A stretch of DNA of 64,000 nucleotides, from the NCBI GenBank assembly GCA_902558885.1, contig CACEFQ010000001.1:186001-250000 (forward strand), written 5' to 3'. Made by a program: the position numbers and the translations under genes. A model generated the notes under the pieces. It was given only the letters and a program-made list of their open reading frames with translations. It was not told the DNA's origin and made no database searches. Shown piece after piece: positions 35,378 through 44,802 of this stretch; within the stretch, counting starts at the first letter, position 1, and each line of letters begins with the position of its first letter. The stretch comes from an uncultured SAR116 cluster alpha proteobacterium (GTDB taxonomy: Bacteria; Pseudomonadota; Alphaproteobacteria; Puniceispirillales; Marisalimonadaceae).

Positions 35378-36762
35378 TAAAAAAAATCCAAATTAACTGA
35401 AAGAAGCTCTTCAACTTTTTTCATTGATTTTACTGGAACAAACATCACTACTATATCTCCTGCCTTAATAATTGTATCGCCTCTAGGCGATACAATGGTT
35501 TCGTCATCTTTAACAATAGCACCTAATGATACATCTTTTGGTAATTTTATATCTTTAAGAGGTTTGCTTATAATCGATGATGATCTCAGAGCTTCAAACG
35601 ATATAACTTCTCCAAATTCTTCAATTATAGAATGAACATGCTCTATTTGACCACTTCTAACTTCTTGTAGTATGGATGATGCAGTTAAGTTGGGTGGACT
35701 TACTACACCTTCCAGATCTAGTGAATTAAAAAGAGGAATAAATACAGGTAAATTTATTAAAGCCACTGTATGTGATGCTCCTGATCTTTTAGATAATAAT
35801 GAAGAAAGTATGTTAACTTCATCGTTATTTGTAGCTGCTATATAAGTTTCACCTTGACCTAACCTTGCTTCCAATATAATTTCTGGATCTAAAGAATCCC
35901 CAGAAATTATTGTTGCATACTCTAACATTTCTGCAGCATGCCTTGCTTTATCTTTATCAATTTCTAAAATCGTAAGATTGGTTTCTGGAGATAATTTATG
36001 TATTTCTTCTGCTACTCTTATTCCAATTGCACCAGCTCCTGAAATAGTAACTTTTTCTGCGGTTGTTTCAATATGACCAAATGCGTTTAAGGTTCTATTT
36101 ATTTGATTGGTAGGACAAGCCAAGTAGACTCTGTCTCCAGCTAAAATTGTGTCATCCCCACCTCTTGGAACAATTAATTTTGACCCTCTAATAATCGCCA
36201 TAACTGTAACACTTAAATCAGGAAATAAATCAGCTAAATTTCTTAATGGAGTATCAAGAATAGGACAATCTAATTTACAAGAAACACCTAACATAGTGAC
36301 GAGTGACCTTGCAAACTCAGCAACATCAAATGCCCCAGGAGTTCTCCACTGATTAACAATGGCGTTTGCAACCTCGTCCTCAGGTGATATTATTCTATTT
36401 ACCCCAACATCTTTTAATAAATAATTGGAATATTTAGGATCAAGATATTCTTTTGATCTTATACGAATTATCATTGTAGGAGTTCCAAAAATTGATTTTG
36501 CCAAATGACAGGCTGCAATGTTTATCTCATCAGATTGAGTGACAGCGATAATCATGTCTGTATCAACAATACCTGCATCTTCAAGAACATTTGGATAAGA
36601 AGCTAGACCTAATACTCCTTGAACGTCATATAACTCTGTAATACGTTGGATAGCTTCAGAGTTTGAATCAATTACAGTTATATCAAATCCTTCACTAGAC
36701 AAATGCTCAGTAATAGAAGTTCCAACTCTTCCAGCACCACAAATAATAACTTTTTGTTTCAT
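35377..36762 (-). CDS. trkA: Trk potassium uptake regulator TrkA
   Basis: 461 residues; the peripheral NAD(H)-binding gating subunit of the Trk potassium channel. Two tandem RCK units are seen: Rossmann motifs GAGRVGTSITEHL (residue 9) and SGAGAIGIRVAEEI (about 240), each followed by a TrkA-C domain (LDTPLRNLADLFP and ISKPLKDIKLP). The channel partner TrkH is not in the window. It lies downstream of ntrX, as in many Alphaproteobacteria. Confidence 0.95.
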   Translation of the reverse strand: MKQKVIICGAGRVGTSITEHLSSEGFDITVIDSNSEAIQRITELYDVQGVLGLASYPNVLEDAGIVDTDMIIAVTQSDEINIAACHLAKSIFGTPTMIIRIRSKEYLDPKYSNYLLKDVGVNRIISPEDEVANAIVNQWRTPGAFDVAEFARSLVTMLGVSCKLDCPILDTPLRNLADLFPDLSVTVMAIIRGSKLIVPRGGDDTILAGDRVYLACPTNQINRTLNAFGHIETTAEKVTISGAGAIGIRVAEEIHKLSPETNLTILEIDKDKARHAAEMLEYATIISGDSLDPEIILEARLGQGETYIAATNNDEVNILSSLLSKRSGASHTVALINLPVFIPLFNSLDLEGVVSPPNLTASSILQEVRSGQIEHVHSIIEEFGEVISFEALRSSSIISKPLKDIKLPKDVSLGAIVKDDETIVSPRGDTIIKAGDIVVMFVPVKSMKKVEELLSVNLDFF

Positions 36763-36816
36763 ATAATTTCCAAATTAATCTAATGTAATATAATATATAA
36801 TCTAATTCATTCTAAT

Positions 36817-38217
36817 TTAATCAAAATTATTAATATTAATATCCAATTCTTTTAGTTTTCTATGTAAAGCTGATCTATCCATTCCAATAAATGTTGACGT
36901 CTTTGCAATACTTCCCTTAAATCTTTTTAACTGTTCTTTTAAGTAATTCTTCTCAAAAATTTTCCTCGCATCTTTTAAAGATAAAGTTAATTGGTTTGAA
37001 ATATCACTTTTTTCTTCTTTTTTATTGTGACCTAATATTTCAGGTGGTAAATGTGAAGGTGTAATGATAAAATTTTTATGTTTACCATACATTATGTTTA
37101 ACCATTCTAAAATATTTTTTAATTGCCTAACATTACCTGGCCAATCATAGTTTTTTAATATAACTAATGTTTCAGAAGAAAGTTTAAGCATATTATTCCC
37201 AAAATCTTTTGCTAAAAGATTTAAGAAATGAATTATTAGATCAGCTATGTCTTCACCTCTTTTATTTAATGGTGGCACTTCAATTGGTGCAACTGAAAGT
37301 CTATAAAACAAATCTTCTCTTAAAGTGCCATCTTGAATAAATTCAATTAAATTATTACTGCTAGCGGAAATAATTCTAACATCAACTTTAATTTTTTTAT
37401 TTGAACCAATTTTATAAAAACTTTGATCTTGTATTGCCTGAACTAATTTTCCTTGAGTTTGAAGAGGTAGGTCACAGATCTCATCAAAAAAAAGTGTACC
37501 ATTGTTAGCTTGTTCAAACAAACCAACATTAGATAGATTATTATCTCCCTCATTATTCGTTTCATTCCAACCAAATAACACCTGTTCAACCCTTTCTGGA
37601 GATAAAGTGGCACATGACGCAATAATAAAAGGAAAAGATGTCCTGCTAGATTTTTTATGAATCCATCTGGCAATTAATTCTTTTCCTGATCCTGATGGTC
37701 CAGTTATTAATACTCTACTATTTGTAGAAGCAATTTTGTTTAAATTTTGCTTTATATTTTTGAACGTAAATGATTTACCAATTAAAGTCATACGTTCATT
37801 TTCTCTTGACTCGAAATCTAATACTTTTAATTTTAATTTTCTATCCTCTAAAGCTTTTTCTATCAACAATATTAAACGTTCAGCTTTAAATGGCTTTTCA
37901 ATAAAATCGAATGCTCCATTTTTTGCAGCTTTCATTGCTGTTTCAATATTACCATGACCAGACATCATTAAAACTGGAATTGTAGGATTATAATTCTGGC
38001 TAAAAGTTAGAAGTTTAAGTCCAGCATTAGTATCATTATTCATCCATATATCAGTAATTAAAAGATTTATATTTTCATGTTTAAGAATATCTGCGGCAGA
38101 ATCATAATTAGTAGCTATAACGGCATTGTAACCCTCATCTTTTAGTGTTTCAGCAACCATTTCACATATATCTAATTCATCATCTACAACTAGAATAGAA
38201 ATTTTGTTTTTCATCAT
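36817..38217 (-). CDS. ntrX: Nitrogen-assimilation response regulator NtrX
   Basis: 466 residues. Receiver domain with phospho-acceptor D56 (LLITDIWMN), AAA+ domain with Walker A GPSGSGKELIARWIH and Walker B NGTLFFDEICDLP, and a C-terminal Fis-type helix-turn-helix (SIAKTSTFIGMDRSALHRKLKE). The GAFTGA loop that contacts sigma-54 is absent: the region after ELFG is WNETNNEGDNNLSNVGLFEQ, as known for other NtrX proteins. It probably acts at sigma-70 promoters. It overlaps the ntrY frame by four bases. Confidence 0.93.
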   Translation of the reverse strand: MMKNKISILVVDDELDICEMVAETLKDEGYNAVIATNYDSAADILKHENINLLITDIWMNNDTNAGLKLLTFSQNYNPTIPVLMMSGHGNIETAMKAAKNGAFDFIEKPFKAERLILLIEKALEDRKLKLKVLDFESRENERMTLIGKSFTFKNIKQNLNKIASTNSRVLITGPSGSGKELIARWIHKKSSRTSFPFIIASCATLSPERVEQVLFGWNETNNEGDNNLSNVGLFEQANNGTLFFDEICDLPLQTQGKLVQAIQDQSFYKIGSNKKIKVDVRIISASSNNLIEFIQDGTLREDLFYRLSVAPIEVPPLNKRGEDIADLIIHFLNLLAKDFGNNMLKLSSETLVILKNYDWPGNVRQLKNILEWLNIMYGKHKNFIITPSHLPPEILGHNKKEEKSDISNQLTLSLKDARKIFEKNYLKEQLKRFKGSIAKTSTFIGMDRSALHRKLKELDININNFD

Positions 38218-38495
38218 TTATTTTTCTCTTTTTTTAATTTTGATATAAGAGGAAATTTAAAAATCACTGATGTCCCTTTTGAGCCTTTTAATGGTTTGAT
38301 TAAAATCATTCCATTATGGTCATCTATGATTTTTTTAGTAATTGCTAAACCTAGACCAGAATTGCCAACTTTTGTTGTATAATATGGTTCCATTATTTTA
38401 GAAATTATTGACTTATCAATACCAGTACCATTATCACTTATAGTTATAGAAGCAAAATCATTTTCAATTCCAAAAAAAAATTGAAATTTTACCAT
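38214..38495 (-). pseudogene. ntrY: NtrY C-terminal fragment (ATPase G-boxes), shifted frame
   Basis: This is the missing end of the NtrY kinase. It encodes the nucleotide-binding G1/F/G2 boxes SITISDNGTGID, MEPYYTTKVGNSGLGLAITKKIIDDHNG and the terminal strand GTSVIFKFPL. On its own it cannot work. Removing one base from the nine-A run at 38472-38480 joins it exactly to the upstream frame (ISIFFGIENDFASI), restoring a normal NtrY. It may be made by slippage at that run, or the break may be a sequencing or assembly indel. Its own ATG at 38495 has no convincing ribosome-binding site. Confidence 0.85.
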
Positions 38496-40395
38496 TTATA
38501 ATTTTATTTAATGTAATATTTTCGTATGAATTCTTAATTAAATTACTACAGGCTTGTCTTATCTGTTTTTCATCAGCCATTATTAAAGCATTATCAATTA
38601 CATCATCAATTTCAAAAATTATATTATCAAATGATGAAATCAATGGTTTGATATAATCTGTTATAACTTTATTTAAATTGATTAATTTTAATTTTGGAGA
38701 AGGCATTCTTGCAAAAGAGGAAAATTCATTCACTAAGTGATGAATGTCATCAACTTGACGGGTGATCATATTCAAAGATTGCTCAAAAACTTGTTTATCT
38801 ATTTTTTTACCACTATTAAGTTTGTTTTTTAAGCGTTCTGCACTTAATCGTATTGGTGTAAGAGGATTTTTAATTTCATGTGCAATTCTTCTTGCTATGT
38901 CAGACCATGCACCCATTTTTTGTGCTGCAATGAGACTAGTTATATCATCAAAAGTTAAAACATAACCTAAAACTACACTATCAGATTTTTGTATAACTAA
39001 TCTTGTAATTAAATTTAGAATTTTATCATTTCGAACAATTTGAATTTTATCCTCAACAACATTCCTTTCCGATTGTAAGAAATTTTCTATTAAATTTTTA
39101 AATTCAGGTACAACATCTAAAATCGATTTACCATAATCTTCATTGATTGAAATATTTAATAACTCTGTTGCAGTAAGGTTTGGTAAGTTTATTTTTAAAT
39201 CTTTATCTAATCCAATTACACCAGAATAAACACCTGAAAGAACAGATTCAGAAAATTTTCTTCTTTTATCTAATTGATCATTTGCATGTTCTAAATCTAC
39301 TCTGTTAGATTTTAAATCAGAAATCATTAGATTAAATGCTTGAACTAACCTTTTGATTTCATTAATATTAATTTTAGATAACACATTATTAGAAATTTTA
39401 TAATCTAAATTGCCACCGCCTACTTCCTCAGCTCCTTTAATAAGAGAACTAATAGGTTCGAGTAATCTATTAGCAATATTTAGTCCTATTATCAATGAAG
39501 TGAACAGTAAAATTATTGTAATTAAAATAAAAATAACAATGAATGAAATTTTAATATCAAATTGTTTTAGTTCAATTGATTGATAGTCAGAAACTGCTAT
39601 TGAAGTACTTTCTATTGCATTTAAAACTTTTTGATCAACAAACCTTGTAATGAGTAAATAAGCATCAATAAATTGAGATAATTTTATAAATGCTCTAATT
39701 TTATTAGAATCATCTACTTTAACAATAAAGATTTCACCATCATTTGCTATGTCATAATACTTTTGAGGTATCTCTGTATAAGTATATTCAAAAACAAACT
39801 CAGAAAATGCTAAAACGTTACCTATAGAATCTATTATAACAGCCTCAGATAAATTATGTTGTCTAGTATATTTATTAAGAAAATTGTTGAATTTATTTTT
39901 ATCAGAAGATAAAAAATTAGAGTTTGAATTTATTAAATTAACAAGCTCTAAAATTTCTCCTCTTATTGCACTTTGGTGTTCATTTAAATATTGATTAGCG
40001 ACCTCAACAGACTGAGAGATTGCAGTTGAAATTTTTTTATTAAACCAACCACTTAATGAAGCATCAAAAATAAAAATTGAAAAAAAAGCTATTAACAAAG
40101 TAGGTATTAATGTAATAGCAGAGAAAATAATTAATATTTTTTTTTGTAATTCTTGACCAGCTTTTTTTAATTTTAAATTATTAAAAATATGCAAAAAATT
40201 TCTAAAAAAAACATTAAATAAACTAACTATTATAAAAAAAGATATAATTAAAATTAAAATGAATAAATTTTTGTTATCATTAAAGAGTTTAAATTGATAA
40301 AGAGAATTATAAATAAATAAAAAAAATATTAATGAAATTAAAAATGATAAAAAAAATAATTTTTGTTGAAGTATGTTTAAAATAAATTGCTTCAT
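38464..40395 (-). CDS. ntrY: Nitrogen-regulation sensor histidine kinase NtrY, truncated by frameshift
   Basis: 643 residues before a premature stop. Two hydrophobic hairpins (about 10-60 and 88-112), an extracytoplasmic sensor loop, another transmembrane helix (about 283-305) with HAMP, a PAS domain, then the H-box IAHEIKNPLTPIRLSAERL and N-box QACSNLIKNSYENI. The frame ends at GKISIFFWN, immediately before the ATP-binding glycine boxes, which continue in the neighbouring frame from 38495. Full length after correcting one base would be about 735 residues, normal for NtrY. It lies downstream of ntrC and upstream of ntrX. Confidence 0.9.
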   Translation of the reverse strand: MKQFILNILQQKLFFLSFLISLIFFLFIYNSLYQFKLFNDNKNLFILILIISFFIIVSLFNVFFRNFLHIFNNLKLKKAGQELQKKILIIFSAITLIPTLLIAFFSIFIFDASLSGWFNKKISTAISQSVEVANQYLNEHQSAIRGEILELVNLINSNSNFLSSDKNKFNNFLNKYTRQHNLSEAVIIDSIGNVLAFSEFVFEYTYTEIPQKYYDIANDGEIFIVKVDDSNKIRAFIKLSQFIDAYLLITRFVDQKVLNAIESTSIAVSDYQSIELKQFDIKISFIVIFILITIILLFTSLIIGLNIANRLLEPISSLIKGAEEVGGGNLDYKISNNVLSKININEIKRLVQAFNLMISDLKSNRVDLEHANDQLDKRRKFSESVLSGVYSGVIGLDKDLKINLPNLTATELLNISINEDYGKSILDVVPEFKNLIENFLQSERNVVEDKIQIVRNDKILNLITRLVIQKSDSVVLGYVLTFDDITSLIAAQKMGAWSDIARRIAHEIKNPLTPIRLSAERLKNKLNSGKKIDKQVFEQSLNMITRQVDDIHHLVNEFSSFARMPSPKLKLINLNKVITDYIKPLISSFDNIIFEIDDVIDNALIMADEKQIRQACSNLIKNSYENITLNKIINGKISIFFWN

Positions 40396-40454
40396 CTCTT
40401 AACCTAATAACACAAAATTTATTATAGTCTATATTACTACTTTAATACATAAAT

Positions 40455-41891
40455 TTAAGCCTTTCTTTTTTTTATAACTTCAATGCCATACAAATTAATT
40501 TTTGACCTAAGTGTATTTCTATTAAAGCCTAAGCATTTAGAAGCTTTAATTTGATTTCCTCTAAATAAATTTAAGGTTGTTTCTATGAGAGGTTTTTCAA
40601 TTTTAGATATAAAATTATTATGTAAATTATTAAGTGATAAATTTTCGTCAAAATCTTTAAAATATTTTTTAAGATAATTTTTGAAATATAATTCTAAATT
40701 CTCTTCATATTTACTCTCTTCATCAAACCTGTCTTCTGACAGTACTTCTTTAATAAGATTTAGAGGGATGTCCTCTGTAGAAGATAATAAACATAACCTG
40801 TCAATAACATTTTTTAACTCTCTTATATTTCCTGGCCATGAATATTCTTTAAGTAGATTCATGCCTTCATATGAGATATTTCTTCTAGTAAATGTATTTT
40901 TATAATTGCTATTTAAAAAGGCTGTAGACAAATCCGGTATATCTTCAAACCTATCTTTCAATGAAGGTAATTTGATTGGAACAACATTTAATCTGTAATA
41001 TAAATCTTCTCTAAATAAACCTCTTTCTACATAATTAAGAATATTTTTTTTTGTTGAAGCAAAAATTCTAGACTTTTCTAAATTCGAATTTTCAGGAAAT
41101 AATTGCAACAAACCATTTTCAATAAAATTTAAGAAATTTTGTTGTTGAATTTCAGTCAACTCAGTAATATCTTTTATATATATAGAACTTCCACTTAAAT
41201 CATTTTCATCTTTTATATCAATTGACGTAAATGTATTAATTTTCTTAATCAAATTTTCAAATGAATAATCATCAAAAAATTTTGCATCTAAATTTATAAA
41301 AAATTTATTTGTTTTTGAACTTAAATCATGGATTGATTTTGCTATAAGTTTTTTACCTGTGCCACTATCTCCAGTTATTAATACAGGAAAATTTGTATTT
41401 ACTATTCTTGATATTATTTTATAAATTTCTTGCATTGCTATTGACTTTCCAACAACTGGACCAGAATCATATATATTTTTAGGAATATCGCTAATTACTT
41501 CATTTTTATAAATTTTAGGCTGTAAAAATGTACTTGAAACTAAGTTCAAAAGTTCATCTATATCAAATGGTTTAGGCAAATATTCAAGTGCACCTTTTTT
41601 TTCTGCTCTTACCGCAGTTAACAATGTTGTCCTAGCAGACATAACAATTATTTTTAAATCTGGATTATTTTTTTGTAATTTTGGCAAAATATCTAGAGCA
41701 TCTCCGTCAGGCAAGCCAACATCTGTAATTAGAACATCTGCAAAGTCTGATTCAATTAACCTCCACATACCTGCAGCAGTACCACTAGATTTTACATTAT
41801 AACCAGCTCTAGTTAATGCAGTAGAAATAACAACTCGAATACTTCGGTCATCATCTACGACAATTATATTTTTAATATTTTTAGTTTCCAT
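40455..41891 (-). CDS. ntrC: Nitrogen response regulator NtrC with degenerate AAA+ domain
   Basis: 478 residues. The receiver domain is intact (D57 in VLITDVGLPDGD), as is the C-terminal Fis-type helix-turn-helix (GNQIKASKCLGFNRNTLRSKI). The central domain keeps Walker A (TGDSGTGKKLIAKSIH) but has no GAFTGA loop, and the Walker B segment expected as GGTLFLDEI is GSSIYIKDITEL. Sigma-54 activation and ATP hydrolysis therefore look lost, and it probably regulates as a plain DNA-binding response regulator. It follows ntrB by 18 bases. Confidence 0.9.
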   Translation of the reverse strand: METKNIKNIIVVDDDRSIRVVISTALTRAGYNVKSSGTAAGMWRLIESDFADVLITDVGLPDGDALDILPKLQKNNPDLKIIVMSARTTLLTAVRAEKKGALEYLPKPFDIDELLNLVSSTFLQPKIYKNEVISDIPKNIYDSGPVVGKSIAMQEIYKIISRIVNTNFPVLITGDSGTGKKLIAKSIHDLSSKTNKFFINLDAKFFDDYSFENLIKKINTFTSIDIKDENDLSGSSIYIKDITELTEIQQQNFLNFIENGLLQLFPENSNLEKSRIFASTKKNILNYVERGLFREDLYYRLNVVPIKLPSLKDRFEDIPDLSTAFLNSNYKNTFTRRNISYEGMNLLKEYSWPGNIRELKNVIDRLCLLSSTEDIPLNLIKEVLSEDRFDEESKYEENLELYFKNYLKKYFKDFDENLSLNNLHNNFISKIEKPLIETTLNLFRGNQIKASKCLGFNRNTLRSKINLYGIEVIKKRKA

Positions 41892-41909
41892 AAATAAAAA
41901 CTCCTTAAT

Positions 41910-42971
41910 TTAAGATTTTTTAAGAGGAAAATTCATACAAAAATTTGTGAATCCTGTATATGATGAAACATCAATTACTGCACCCATTTCTTCTAAACCG
42001 CTAGCAACTATTGATAATCCAAGACCTTTTCCTTGTTTTTTAGAAGAAACAAATGGATCAAAAATACTGGACAATAAATTGCTGGGAATACCAACTCCAA
42101 AGTCAATAATTTCTATTTGTAGTGGTAACTGTGTAGGAATATTTTCTGAGCCAAAAGACGTAATCTTATTTGAATTAAAACTCGTTTTAATCTTTATGTT
42201 ACCTTTTTTTTGACTTGCTTCAGTGGCATTTTTTAACAAGTTGATTATTATTTGAATTAAAAGATTTTTATTAGCAAACAATCTGGGTAGGGACGGATCA
42301 AATTCAATAATAAAATTTATTTCATTACCAAAACTATTTTCAGCCACTCGTTTACAATGGTTTAAAATTTCATGGATATTTAAACTTTCATAATCTAATT
42401 TGACATTATTATTTGAAATTTGCTCCATTCTATTTAATAAATCTTCAACTCTATCACATTCAACTGAAATTAGGTTTGTTAATTCTAATAAATTAGAATT
42501 ATCTTTTATATCAGTTTCGATTAATTGTGATGCCCCCTTAATTCCAGCTAATGGGTTTTTTATTTCATGCATTAACATATCTATCATTGATGAAAAGGAT
42601 TTAGAAATTTTACTATTTATTCTTTGTGACTGAAACATTTCTGAGAGAGCTAACTGGCTTACCTGAATTATTATTTTATTTGAATCAAACGATAATGGCA
42701 CAACATGGACTCTTACTTTTCTATTTGGATAATTTAAATTACTAAAATCTAAACTTTCTTCTGTTATTCCAGTTTTACTATTTCTAACTCTTTCAATTAA
42801 GTTTAATATAGGTGAATCATTTGGAATAAGATCATTAATTTTTTTCTCAATTAATATAGATGAGCTGACACCAAAAAACTCTTCCCCAATTTCATTGACA
42901 TAGATAATCACATTAGATTTATCTACTAAAAAAACTGGAGTTCTTAATTCATTTAAAATATTATTTTCCAT
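41910..42971 (-). CDS. ntrB: Nitrogen regulation sensor histidine kinase NtrB (GlnL)
   Basis: A soluble 353-residue kinase. N-terminal PAS domain (residues 1-110), H-box LMHEIKNPLAGIKGASQLIE with the phospho-accepting histidine, N-box QIIINLLKNATEAS and G-boxes DFGVGIPSNLLSSIFDPFVSSKKQGKGLGLSI. It has no membrane segments, matching NtrB, which senses nitrogen through PII. It is the first gene of the ntrBC-ntrYX-trkA-dat-hflX leftward run and is divergent from ispDF. Confidence 0.93.
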   Translation of the reverse strand: MENNILNELRTPVFLVDKSNVIIYVNEIGEEFFGVSSSILIEKKINDLIPNDSPILNLIERVRNSKTGITEESLDFSNLNYPNRKVRVHVVPLSFDSNKIIIQVSQLALSEMFQSQRINSKISKSFSSMIDMLMHEIKNPLAGIKGASQLIETDIKDNSNLLELTNLISVECDRVEDLLNRMEQISNNNVKLDYESLNIHEILNHCKRVAENSFGNEINFIIEFDPSLPRLFANKNLLIQIIINLLKNATEASQKKGNIKIKTSFNSNKITSFGSENIPTQLPLQIEIIDFGVGIPSNLLSSIFDPFVSSKKQGKGLGLSIVASGLEEMGAVIDVSSYTGFTNFCMNFPLKKS

Positions 42972-43093
42972 AAGATAACAACGAACATAAATTATGTAAC
43001 TTAAACCAAAAATGATTATAAATTATACAATAATTTAATTTTGTAAAAATATTTATAAATATTGCTTATTTTTTAATCATATTGGAGATAAAT

Positions 43094-44284
43094 ATGAGTA
43101 GTGTCAATTTAGCGCTTATTTTGCTAGCTGGAGGAGTAGGAACAAGAGTTAACAGAAAAATTAGCAAACAAATGATAATGTATAATAATTTAACAATCTT
43201 AGAGTTGAGTATAATAAATTTTATTAAAGAATTGAAGAATATTCCTATACAGGTAGTAACAAATAATAGAGATTTTTTAGAAGTTTCAGAATTATGTAAT
43301 AGATATAATTTACTCTCACCCGTTTTAGGTGGGGATGAGAGGCATAAAAGCACTTGTAATGGTCTTAAATCTATCAAACATATTAACCCAAAATACGTAT
43401 TAATTCATGACACAGTACGTCCAATCATTTCTTCTAAGGTAATAAAAGAATTAGTTGCGTACAGTAAAAAAGAAGTATTTTGTGTAGCACCTGTATTGAA
43501 AATCAGTGACTCTATTCGGGGAATATCGAAAAATATAATAAAAACAACCGTTCAAAAAAATGATAAAGTTCTAGTCCAAACACCCCAATTATGCAATTAC
43601 AAGATACTTAAAAAGACTATAGAAAATACTAATATAAAATTTGAAGACGAAACTTCTATTTTTTTGCATAATTCAATGGAAGTTATCTCTATCGACGGTG
43701 ATCCACTTTCATTAAAAATAACTTATGAAAAGGATCTAAATTTATTGGAGCCTCATTTGACTAAAAATTCTAATAATTACATAACAAAAATAGGCAATGG
43801 TTTTGATGTTCATCGATTTGATAATAGTAGAATTTCAGAAAATAACTTTATTTTACTTGGTGGTGTTAAAATTAAAGCTTTAAAACAATTAATCGGTCAC
43901 TCTGATGCTGATGTATTACTTCACGCTATTACTGATAGTATTTTAGGTGTGATAAATAAAGGTGATATAGGAAGTATTTTTCCACCTACTGATGACAAAT
44001 GGAAGAACGCAGACAGCTCAATATTTTTAAAACATGCCTCAAAATTACTTCAAAATGAAAAAGGAATAATTAATAATATTGATGCTACAATTGTTTGTGA
44101 AAAACCAAAAATTATAAATTATTCAAAAGAAATAAAAAAAAATATTGCAAAAATACTAAAAATTAATGAGCAAAAAATTAGCATTAAAGGTAAAACCTCT
44201 GAAAGCATTGGTTTTATTGGCAGAAAAGAAGGAATAGCAGCTATGGTTTCAACTGCTATACAAGTTAAAAATACTGATTTTTAA
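43094..44284 (+). CDS. ispDF: Bifunctional 2-C-methyl-D-erythritol 4-phosphate cytidylyltransferase / MECDP synthase
   Basis: 396 residues fusing two steps of the non-mevalonate isoprenoid pathway. The IspD half (1-230) has LLAGGVGTRVNRKISKQ and VLIHDTVRP; the IspF half has GFDVHRF, GHSDADVLLHAITD and GDIGSIFPPTDD with the zinc-binding residues. The fusion is typical of Alphaproteobacteria. The frame also opens at a TTG (43082), but GGAGA lies five bases before the ATG at 43094. The usual neighbour dusB is absent. Confidence 0.94.
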   Translation: MSSVNLALILLAGGVGTRVNRKISKQMIMYNNLTILELSIINFIKELKNIPIQVVTNNRDFLEVSELCNRYNLLSPVLGGDERHKSTCNGLKSIKHINPKYVLIHDTVRPIISSKVIKELVAYSKKEVFCVAPVLKISDSIRGISKNIIKTTVQKNDKVLVQTPQLCNYKILKKTIENTNIKFEDETSIFLHNSMEVISIDGDPLSLKITYEKDLNLLEPHLTKNSNNYITKIGNGFDVHRFDNSRISENNFILLGGVKIKALKQLIGHSDADVLLHAITDSILGVINKGDIGSIFPPTDDKWKNADSSIFLKHASKLLQNEKGIINNIDATIVCEKPKIINYSKEIKKNIAKILKINEQKISIKGKTSESIGFIGRKEGIAAMVSTAIQVKNTDF

Positions 44285-44802
44285 TGAGTATTAATAAAAA
44301 ATTTTTATTATATCTATCTAGGTTTGCCGAGGTATACCCAATTGGACATTCAAAGTATGCTCCAGGTACAATGGGTTCTTTAATAGGTGTGTTAATTGGT
44401 TACTTTTTAATATTAAATTTAGATCTAAAATTTTATTTAATATTTTTATTAATTTTTATTATTGTAAGTTATTTACTTTGTGAAGCTCATTTAACATTAC
44501 ATAACAAAAAAGATCCAAAAGAAGTTGTAATTGACGAAATATCAGGACAATTTATTGCCATTTTAGGATGTGTACAATCAGAAAATTCAACTTATATGTT
44601 TTTGTCTTTATTTTTGTCATTTATATTATTCAGATTTTTTGATATCACTAAGATTGGTCCAATAAAAAAATTTGAAAATTTGCCTAATGGTGTTGGCATC
44701 ATGGCAGATGATATAGTTGCAGGATTATTAGCTTTAGTAACTCAAGCAGCAATTTTAACAAGTTTAAATCAAAATATTTATATAAAAACATTATGGAATT
44801 AA
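44284..44802 (+). CDS. pgpA: Phosphatidylglycerophosphatase A
   Basis: A 172-residue membrane enzyme that dephosphorylates phosphatidylglycerophosphate. The signatures IGHSKYAPGTMGSL and VVIDEISGQFIAIL and the FRFFDITKIGPIKKFEN segment are present, along with four hydrophobic helices. Its ATG overlaps the ispDF stop (TAATG), indicating coupled translation. Confidence 0.9.
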   Translation: MSINKKFLLYLSRFAEVYPIGHSKYAPGTMGSLIGVLIGYFLILNLDLKFYLIFLLIFIIVSYLLCEAHLTLHNKKDPKEVVIDEISGQFIAILGCVQSENSTYMFLSLFLSFILFRFFDITKIGPIKKFENLPNGVGIMADDIVAGLLALVTQAAILTSLNQNIYIKTLWN

